Assembly: GCA_002470695.1 (NCBI GenBank)
Contig: DKNM01000003.1
Span: 4,148 to 15,727, forward strand
Length of the DNA stretch: 11,580 nucleotides
Source: Candidatus Neomicrothrix sp. UBA7388
Lineage (GTDB): Bacteria > Actinomycetota > Acidimicrobiia > Acidimicrobiales > Poriferisodalaceae
Direction of reading: 5' to 3'
The position numbers were made by a program, and so were the translations under genes. The stretch's first letter is position 1. Every line of letters starts with the position of its first letter. This document shows positions 6,599 through 11,580 of the stretch, piece after piece. The notes under the pieces are model-generated. The model was not told the DNA's origin. It searched no databases and worked only from the letters and a program-made list of their open reading frames with translations.

Positions 6599-7723
6599 AT
6601 GGTGAAGGCTTTAGTGGTTGGAGGTACGGGACCGACTGGCCCGCATGTAGTCAATGGATTATTAGACCGTGGGTTTGAGGTATCTATTCTTCACACCGGC
6701 GCACACGAGTCACCCGAGATTCCAGCTCAAGTTGAACACATTCACACGGATCCCTTTGATAGCGAAAAGACTTCACAAGCCCTTGGTAGCCGGACCTTTG
6801 ACCTCGCAATTGTGATGTACGGACGCCTTAGAGAACTGGCGAATTTGTTGGTGGGCAAGGCGGGTAAACTTGTGAGCGTAGGCGGCGTTCCCGCATATTC
6901 TGGATGGGGCGACGCCGACGCCCTCTGGCCGCCGGGAATGAGGGTTCCAACTCGGGAAACGGCGCGCCTCGTTATAAACGAAAACAAAGATTTCGCCGTA
7001 AATCGTAAGGTTGCCAACATTGCCATCACCGAGGCCGCAGTTTTTGAGCTGCACCCCAGCGCGTCTCATATCCGATACCCGTGGATCTATGGCCCCGGTC
7101 AGGTTGCCTGCACTGAATGGTCAATCGTCCGCCGCATTTTAGATGGTCGGGAGCAACTAATTCTTCCCGACGGGGGAATGAGCCTTCAATCTCGGGCGTA
7201 TGCGATCAACGCTGCCGAGATGTTGCTGACGATTGTCGACAACTCGGAACGAGCCGCCGGTCAGGCATATAACGCGTCGGATGAATGGACACCCACACTT
7301 CTTCAGTGGGTGGACATAATTTCTGCATCACTTGACCACTCCTTCGAGGTGATCAATATGCCATGGGAGTATGCAACGCTTGCCCAACGATTCACTCTCC
7401 GGGGGACGCCACACCATCGCGTCACGTCTTGTGAAAAGGCAATGTTTGAACTTGGATACCGGGATGTTGTTGATCCAATTGAAGGCCTCAGCGTCACCGC
7501 TCGACACCTAGCGGAAAATCCTCTTGAGAGAGGTGGCGCTGCTGAGCGTTCTCTCTCCGACCTTTTTGACTACGATGGCGAAGATCTTCTGATTCAGGCT
7601 TGGCGAGAGGCCACTAAGGATCTCGGAAAAGTCGCTCGACGCGTAGACGCCGGTCTCAAAGATAGGTACTCAGCCCTATTCAACGACCACGATCGTAAGG
7701 GCTGGACAACAATTCAGCGCTAA
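6599..7723 (+). CDS. Atypical extended-SDR, NAD(P)-dependent epimerase/dehydratase-like protein
   Basis: The 374-residue protein opens with the Rossmann nucleotide-binding motif VGGTGPTG (residues 7-14), and RYPWIYGPG (159-167) is the extended-SDR block after the active site. The length and the C-terminal substrate-binding half fit the NAD-dependent epimerase/dehydratase family. The catalytic Tyr-xxx-Lys is not intact: the expected position reads NRKVANIA (about 135-142), with no tyrosine four residues before a lysine. Together with the unusual stretch PAYSGWGDADALWPPG (98-113), this points to an atypical member that may bind nucleotide without classical epimerase chemistry. The C-terminal 70 residues are charged and helical. 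The ATG at 6599 is supported by GAAGGG at 6587-6592. It is a single gene, divergent from the unknown protein and convergent with the SDR. The substrate is unknown. Confidence 0.82.
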   Translation: MVKALVVGGTGPTGPHVVNGLLDRGFEVSILHTGAHESPEIPAQVEHIHTDPFDSEKTSQALGSRTFDLAIVMYGRLRELANLLVGKAGKLVSVGGVPAYSGWGDADALWPPGMRVPTRETARLVINENKDFAVNRKVANIAITEAAVFELHPSASHIRYPWIYGPGQVACTEWSIVRRILDGREQLILPDGGMSLQSRAYAINAAEMLLTIVDNSERAAGQAYNASDEWTPTLLQWVDIISASLDHSFEVINMPWEYATLAQRFTLRGTPHHRVTSCEKAMFELGYRDVVDPIEGLSVTARHLAENPLERGGAAERSLSDLFDYDGEDLLIQAWREATKDLGKVARRVDAGLKDRYSALFNDHDRKGWTTIQR

Positions 7724-7730
7724 TGCTTCC

Positions 7731-7796
7731 TCGCGACGAAAAGGGGCCTGGGACCTGCGGGTTTAACGTCATCGCGATTTCTCTGAATCTGGGACC
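7731..7796. repeat. Two-part motif repeated 41 bases apart in a convergent gap
   Basis: TCGCGA, 11 variable bases, then CTGGGACC occurs at 7731-7755 and again at 7772-7796, with identical internal spacing. The lag is 41 bases for both blocks. Flanking bases match only at background level. This is either a much-decayed tandem duplication or a pair of binding sites about four helical turns apart. It fills much of the 194-base gap between the convergent genes ending at 7723 and 7918. The rest of that gap shows no gene and no convincing terminator. Confidence 0.55.
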
Positions 7797-7917
7797 GTGA
7801 TCTTCGTGGCCATCGTCTCAAACGCAACCCTGCTTTGCGTCAGCGGTATTGCTGATGCCGAGTGTCGTAGGTCGGAACCCCCGAAGCTTATTGAAATAAA
7901 ATGTTCAGTCGATGAAC

Positions 7918-8736
7918 TCAGCCATGCGTCGAAATGCCGCCGTCAACGGGAAGTGTTACGCCGGTCAGCCACGCGCCCGCTCTGCTGGAGAGAAAGATTG
8001 TTGCTCCAACGATGTCCTCGGGGGTTCCAATACGCCCGAGAGGTGTCGATGCCACCACTCCAGCGCGACGCTTAGGGTCATCCAAAACGTAACTCATCAT
8101 TTTGGATTCGAACGGGCCAGGAGCTATCACGTTAACGTTTATGTGCTCGCTAGCTAGGTGGTGTGCCATATGTCGAGCCAGCATGTGGACTCCGGCCTTT
8201 GAAGCCGAGTATGAGTAATTATCGCCAAATGGAACACGGAGGCCATCTATCGAACCAATCATTACAACCCGCGCTGGGTCCTCGCTGGTGCCAGTTGCCC
8301 GCAGTTCAGGGACAAGCGATTGGGTGAGCATGAATGGTGCTTTAACATTGACGTCGAGCACTTTGTCGAATCCGCTTGCGGGAAACTCGCCCAACGGCGC
8401 ACCCCACGCGGCTCCAGCGTTATTGACAAGAATGTGAAGCCTCTCCTCCCTGTCTCTGAAGCTCTCGACGAAGCCCAGCATGCTTGCTTCATTGCTGAGG
8501 TCTGAGGGCAGCGCTACGCAGTCACCGAAGTGTCCGAGCTGCTCTGCGGCCTGATCTAACTCTTCGACTTTGCGGGACGTGATGTAAACCTTGGCGCCGT
8601 TTCGGACTAGTCCTTCCGCAATCATGTAGCCAATCCCACGGCTGCCACCTGTGACTATTGCTGTTCGACCAGAAACATCGAAGAGGTTTGAAATTTCCAT
8701 ACCTTCGACCGTAGCTAGGTTGCGTTGGGTTGACAC
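7918..8736 (-). CDS. Short-chain dehydrogenase/reductase (SDR), RhlG-like
   Basis: This is a classical SDR of 272 residues. TGGSRGIG (29-36) binds the cofactor and NNAG is at 105-108. The catalytic set is N130, S162 (in GSIDG), Y176 and K180 (YSASK). The segment GSIDGLRVPFGDNYSYSASKAG resembles RhlG-type 3-oxoacyl reductases, and the tail RIGTPEDIVGATIFLSS with PVDGG is standard. Arg33 and Ser54-Arg55 after the second strand suggest NADPH preference. It would reduce or oxidise an alcohol/ketone; the substrate is not known. GTG at 8736 is used, and ATG at 8700 (residue 13) is an alternative that begins closer to the usual SDR start. It lies 31 bases after the modC stop on the same strand, so it may be the last gene of the mod transcript. 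A link to molybdate metabolism is not expected. Confidence 0.92.
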   Translation of the reverse strand: MSTQRNLATVEGMEISNLFDVSGRTAIVTGGSRGIGYMIAEGLVRNGAKVYITSRKVEELDQAAEQLGHFGDCVALPSDLSNEASMLGFVESFRDREERLHILVNNAGAAWGAPLGEFPASGFDKVLDVNVKAPFMLTQSLVPELRATGTSEDPARVVMIGSIDGLRVPFGDNYSYSASKAGVHMLARHMAHHLASEHINVNVIAPGPFESKMMSYVLDDPKRRAGVVASTPLGRIGTPEDIVGATIFLSSRAGAWLTGVTLPVDGGISTHG

Positions 8737-8767
8737 TCCGGAATCGGAAGTTAAGTACCTGAGGCCA

Positions 8768-9814
8768 CTACCTCTGAGTGTCCACTTCGGTCGCCTTTAC
8801 TGAGACCCAAACTTCACTGGAGATTGATTGACGCAGTTCGTTAGCTGCGACAGTCGTTATATCGGCACAAATGTCGATTTCACCAACGAGGGAGACACGT
8901 GCTCTTCCGCCAAGTATTTCTATGTTTTGGATGCTGCTCAGCCAAGTATTTCGAGGGCTACCCGAAGGTTGGGACTTAAATATCGACACCGAGGCTGGGT
9001 TGATCGAAATAGAGGTTGGCCCATCTAGGTCGTCTTGGGCGGTGAAGATTGTGGTTCCATGCGGGAGGGTAACGACTGACCCCTCGCCGATACCTTCGTA
9101 ATAGTTCCACCCAACCAAGTCGGCGATCCACTCAGATCCTGGACGCGACCTAATTCGGTCAGGTACATCGAATTGGGTTAACTTTCCCCCTTCGATGATC
9201 ATTACCCGGTCAGCCAGCGTGAAGGCATCGACCAAATCGTGGGTGACCATTAGACACCCAGATACTTCAATAGCAAGGGCCTCTTTGAGTAGGGAGCGCC
9301 CACGGCGCTTGCCTTGGATATCTAGGGCGCTAAAGGGCTCATCAAGAAAGAGTACCTTCGGTCGTGCAGCGAGCGATCGCGCTATCGCTGCGCGCTGTCT
9401 CTCGCCAGCCGATAACTCCGATGGGAATTTGGCTAGTAGTTCACTGACTTGAAGGGACTCCGCTAAGGGTTTCAGGTTGAAGTCTTTGCCTGCTCCAAAA
9501 AGAATGTTCTTCTCAACTGACATATGAGGGAAAAGAAGTCCGTCTTGGAACACCATCCCAAACGGTCTATGTTGTGGTGGCACGTAGCTGTCTGTGTCGG
9601 GGGAGTCGATCACTTCTCCATTAACCATGATCCACCCGGACTCCAGCTCCAACCAACCGAGTAACGCATGCAACAGTGAGGTCTTGCCTGCGCCGTTTGG
9701 GCCTAAAACGGCGATTACCTCTCCGTGTTGGAGCTGAAGCTCAACGTCGATTGTCAGCGAATCACGGTTAAGGATGACGCGAGCGTCTAATAAGTAATTG
9801 TTTTTAGTAGTCAT
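8768..9814 (-). CDS. modC: Molybdate ABC transporter ATP-binding protein ModC
   Basis: This is the ATPase of a molybdate (or tungstate) importer, acting as a dimer on the cytoplasmic face of ModB. From ATG 9814 (348 residues) it has Walker A GPNGAGKT (38-45), the Q-loop VFQD (Gln90), the signature LSAGERQR (134-141), Walker B VLFLDEP (154-160), the D-loop SALD and the H-loop His192. Residues about 270-345 form a Mop/TOBE-like domain with SPRNTWLSSI, a ModC hallmark that separates it from most other ABC ATPases and may sense oxyanion. ATG at 9814 overlaps the modB stop in the pattern ATGA; in-frame GTG 9826 and TTG 9829 lie just upstream, but the ATGA overlap repeats the modA-modB junction. 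Sulfate or tungstate specificity cannot be excluded by sequence alone. Confidence 0.93.
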   Translation of the reverse strand: MTTKNNYLLDARVILNRDSLTIDVELQLQHGEVIAVLGPNGAGKTSLLHALLGWLELESGWIMVNGEVIDSPDTDSYVPPQHRPFGMVFQDGLLFPHMSVEKNILFGAGKDFNLKPLAESLQVSELLAKFPSELSAGERQRAAIARSLAARPKVLFLDEPFSALDIQGKRRGRSLLKEALAIEVSGCLMVTHDLVDAFTLADRVMIIEGGKLTQFDVPDRIRSRPGSEWIADLVGWNYYEGIGEGSVVTLPHGTTIFTAQDDLDGPTSISINPASVSIFKSQPSGSPRNTWLSSIQNIEILGGRARVSLVGEIDICADITTVAANELRQSISSEVWVSVKATEVDTQR

Positions 9815-10593
9815 CGTGAAGGCCACCAATGGTTACGAAGCGTTACGAGTACGCCAAGGGAGACCGCAATAAATAGCAGACTGATAGCTAAGGCGGCCTC
9901 TCGGTCAGTTTCTAAGGCCATGAAAACGGCTAATGGGAGCGTCTGTGTGCGCCCAGGCACATTGCCTGCAAAGGTTATCGTCGCTCCGAACTCTCCTATT
10001 GCGCGGGCCCAGCCCAAGAAAGCAGCTGCAGCGAGTGATGTCCGAATCAGTGGCAATTCGATACGAAGGATAGTTCTACGAGGGGATGCGCCCAGGGTCG
10101 AGGCTGCAAGCAGGAATCGTCGGTCGATCGAACGAAGAGCGCTTTCCACTGTGAGCACTACGAATGGCAGAGCCACAAAGGTGTTGGCAAAGACGACGCC
10201 AGGTAAAGAGTAGGGGAGTACAACTCCGAAAAGGTCCTCAAGTTGGGATCCGATAATGCCGTTTCGGCCAAATGCAAACAGCAAGGCTGCGCCGCCGACC
10301 ACCGGTGGAAGAATCATTGGCAAGGTAACCAGAGTTCGGATGAGTGATGCTCTAATCCCGCTCATGCGAGATAAATAAAGGGCTAGCGGAACGCCAACGG
10401 TTAGCGCACACAGGGCAGCCGCAACGCTCGAAAATAAGGAAAGCCACAATGCGTCGCCGATGGCGTCGGTTGCGAGCAGTTTGATGAGCCGGGGCCAAGG
10501 CACTCGCCAAATCAGCGCAAGCAATGGGAGGAATAGGAATGCGATTGCTAGGCAGGCAAGTACCTGGAAGCCTTTTGGTAAAGCGGTTCTCAT
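9811..10593 (-). CDS. modB: Molybdate ABC transporter permease ModB
   Basis: This 260-residue inner-membrane protein has about six hydrophobic segments (roughly 10-30, 48-72, 88-108, 128-150, 185-205, 233-252). The EAA-type coupling loop that contacts ModC is at about 163-181 (AASTLGASPRRTILRIELP), followed by GWARAIGEFGATITFAGN, a strong signature of molybdate/sulfate-type permeases. It would form a homodimeric channel with the ModC pair. Its ATG overlaps the modA stop as ATGA, and its own stop overlaps modC's ATG in the same way, so the three genes are translationally coupled. No separate ribosome binding site is seen, as expected for coupling. Confidence 0.94.
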   Translation of the reverse strand: MRTALPKGFQVLACLAIAFLFLPLLALIWRVPWPRLIKLLATDAIGDALWLSLFSSVAAALCALTVGVPLALYLSRMSGIRASLIRTLVTLPMILPPVVGGAALLFAFGRNGIIGSQLEDLFGVVLPYSLPGVVFANTFVALPFVVLTVESALRSIDRRFLLAASTLGASPRRTILRIELPLIRTSLAAAAFLGWARAIGEFGATITFAGNVPGRTQTLPLAVFMALETDREAALAISLLFIAVSLGVLVTLRNHWWPSR

Positions 10594-11330
10594 GGTTCGG
10601 AGAAGCCGAGCTTAAACAATATTGAGCGGGCGGAGGCAGAAGTTGCAGCTTCTAAGAAATCATTTACAGCCGGGCGCTCAAGCGACTCTTTCATTGCGGC
10701 GATCGAATAACTAGTTCTCAATTCTTCAGTCTTGATAGCTGGAATCTGCACCACATCACCGTCGGCAGCCGTTACATCTGTCTTGTACACAAATCCGAAC
10801 TCGACTTCGGCCCTCGCCACTCTCGCTAACACCGCTCTCACGTTAGATTCTTGGGTTGCTCCGCTCAGACTAAGGGCACTCTTCTGAGCAAAGGTAAAGG
10901 CTAGCTCTCCGCATGGGGCTGCTGGTATGCATACTGAACCGCGTAGCGAGGAAACCTGAAGATCCTCAACTGAAGAAATATCGGCTGGATTGCCGCGGGG
11001 GACGATTAGTGCCAGGGCGTTCGATGCGACAATTACAGGTTCATTCAGTTCGTAGCTTGCTTGAGCGCTTAAGGTGTGACGCTCGCTTGCGAGAATCAGA
11101 ATGTCCGCCTTGGCGCCTTCGGCGAGCTGAGCGAGCAATGCTGCAGAACCAGCGATGTTGATTTCTAGATCAGTTGAAGGGTGGCTTATTTGGAATTCCG
11201 CGGCGAGCTCATTCACGAAGTCAGTCATGGATGATGCCACGAAGACACGAATTGGCGTTGGTCCGGCACTGCAGGCGCAGAGAATAAATGCTGCGAGCAC
11301 TGTGAATATAGGGCGAAGTAAACAAAGCAT
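10590..11330 (-). CDS. modA: Molybdate-binding lipoprotein ModA
   Basis: This is the substrate-binding protein of the importer. From the ATG at 11330 it has 246 residues and begins with a lipoprotein signal, MLCLLRPIFTVLAAFILCAC, whose lipobox L-C-A-C puts the lipidated cysteine at residue 20. The mature protein has VFVASSMTDF (30-38), INIAGSAALLAQL (57-69), GADIL-like KADILILAS and NVRAVLARVARAEVEFGFVY (163-182). Ala137, Val164 and Tyr182 keep exactly the spacing of the E. coli ModA ligands Ala125, Val152 and Tyr170, and Ser62 fits Ser39. An upstream in-frame ATG at 11429 would add 33 residues in front of the signal peptide; I reject it because it would bury the lipoprotein signal. It is the first gene of the mod run. 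Lipid anchoring suggests a single-membrane cell envelope. Confidence 0.92.
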   Translation of the reverse strand: MLCLLRPIFTVLAAFILCACSAGPTPIRVFVASSMTDFVNELAAEFQISHPSTDLEINIAGSAALLAQLAEGAKADILILASERHTLSAQASYELNEPVIVASNALALIVPRGNPADISSVEDLQVSSLRGSVCIPAAPCGELAFTFAQKSALSLSGATQESNVRAVLARVARAEVEFGFVYKTDVTAADGDVVQIPAIKTEELRTSYSIAAMKESLERPAVNDFLEAATSASARSILFKLGFSEP

Positions 11331-11382
11331 TGGGTGTGAATGACGATATTGCACGTTGGCCTCAGAGTTAGTTGCCCATAGT

Positions 11383-11396
11383 GCACAATTTTGTGC
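11383..11396. promoter_or_regulatory. Inverted repeat, possible operator upstream of modA and the right-edge gene
   Basis: GCACAA, two bases, TTGTGC form a perfect inverted repeat 53 bases upstream of the modA ATG. The right arm coincides with the -35 hexamer of the plus-strand promoter candidate. A dimeric regulator bound here could affect both directions. It does not look like a ModE site I would recognise, so the regulator is unknown. Confidence 0.4.
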
Positions 11397-11419
11397 TCGT
11401 TTTTGCGGATTTGTATAAT
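11391..11419 (+). promoter_or_regulatory. Candidate sigma70-type promoter for the right-edge gene
   Basis: TTGTGC (11391-11396), 17 bases, then a perfect TATAAT (11414-11419). The predicted transcript would start near 11426 and lead to the plus-strand gene at 11531 after about 100 bases. The -35 matches the consensus at only three of six positions, so strength is uncertain. Confidence 0.4.
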
Positions 11420-11530
11420 TGAAAAACATTTCTGCCTAGAGGGTTTCTAGCTTCAGATTCTCACTTAATTAGTCCCAATGGCTGATATCGGAAAATTTGG
11501 GTTTGGTGAGAGAGAAAGGATTTGAGTCAG

Positions 11531-11580
11531 GTGCCAACCTTATTGTTTCTGCTGGTACTCCTTGGGGTTGCACTTTGTCT
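11531..11580 (+). CDS. Start of a gene with a hydrophobic N-terminus (partial, runs off right edge)
   Basis: From GTG 11531 the frame reads MPTLLFLLVLLGVALC and stays open to the end of the window. The run of leucine, valine and phenylalanine indicates a membrane segment or signal peptide. GAAAGGA at 11514-11520 is a good ribosome binding site 10 bases upstream. An in-frame TTG at 11522 is too close to it to be the start. Only sixteen full codons are visible, so no family can be assigned. Confidence 0.45.
   Translation, partial: MPTLLFLLVLLGVALC

Noticed and set aside
7840..7855. Hairpin TCAGC/GCTGA in the convergent gap
   Set aside because: Five-base stem with a six-base loop and no T-run; too weak to call a terminator.
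7797..8075. Plus-strand reading frame from GTG 7797 with a signal-like hydrophobic start
   Set aside because: Most of it runs antisense through the well-supported SDR, its composition after residue 40 is arginine/cysteine-rich shadow sequence, and it has no ribosome binding site.
11331..11429. 33-residue N-terminal extension of ModA from ATG 11429
   Set aside because: It would place a polar segment before an intact lipoprotein signal peptide; the region is better read as leader with an inverted repeat.
11436..11450. Hairpin CTAGA-GGGTT-TCTAG downstream of the candidate promoter
   Set aside because: Short, AT-rich stem with no clear role; such hairpins are common by chance.
11478..11525. 15-codon reading frame upstream of the right-edge gene
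   Set aside because: Very short, with no good ribosome binding site of its own. A leader peptide is possible but cannot be supported.

Overview
The window looks like a stretch of ordinary, gene-dense bacterial chromosome. It has nine genes I can support, plus the first codons of a tenth at the right edge. I see no tRNA, rRNA, CRISPR array, transposase or integrase. Base composition is balanced to slightly GC-rich. A Gram-positive-style lipoprotein signal on ModA, many GTG/TTG start candidates, a mix of CaiB/BaiF CoA-transferase, hydantoinase/oxoprolinase, dimethylformamidase-like and SDR genes, and a KOW/SH3-like protein of a type I associate with actinobacteria all fit a free-living heterotroph. 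My best guess is an uncultured, perhaps marine, actinobacterium (Acidimicrobiia-like), with a Chloroflexi (SAR202-like) lineage as the alternative. This is inference from gene content only.

Layout. Positions 1-1724 (minus) hold most of a hydantoinase/oxoprolinase A-type protein cut by the left edge. It diverges from a plus-strand block: a CaiB/BaiF family III CoA-transferase (1803-3020), a single-domain rhodanese (3095-3508) and a large N,N-dimethylformamidase beta-subunit-like protein (3505-5676) whose start overlaps the rhodanese stop by 4 bases. This block ends tail to tail, with only 2 bases between, against a minus-strand protein of unknown function with an SH3/KOW-like head and long Ala/Pro/Glu-rich linkers (5679-6422). 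That gene diverges from an atypical NAD(P)-binding epimerase-like protein (6599-7723). A convergent 194-base gap separates it from a minus-strand run transcribed right to left: modA, modB, modC (molybdate ABC importer) and an RhlG-like short-chain dehydrogenase. The right end has a candidate promoter and the first codons of a plus-strand gene with a hydrophobic N-terminus.

How the parts may work together. The left half looks like a catabolic island for an amide- or lactam-containing organic substrate: an ATP-dependent ring-opening or amidohydrolase-type protein, an iron amidohydrolase homologue, a CoA-transferase that would activate the resulting acid, and a rhodanese translationally coupled to the amidohydrolase. 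The actual substrate cannot be read from the sequence. The mod genes supply molybdate for molybdenum-cofactor enzymes elsewhere in the genome.

Non-coding structure worth attention: (i) a shared 18-base leader element (15 of 18 identical) directly before the start codons of both divergent genes at 6422 and 6599, with a perfect 14-base palindrome beside one copy; (ii) a bipartite motif repeated exactly 41 bases apart in the convergent gap at 7731-7796; (iii) a 14-base inverted repeat between modA and the right-edge gene that overlaps a candidate promoter. I found no convincing intrinsic terminator in the window.
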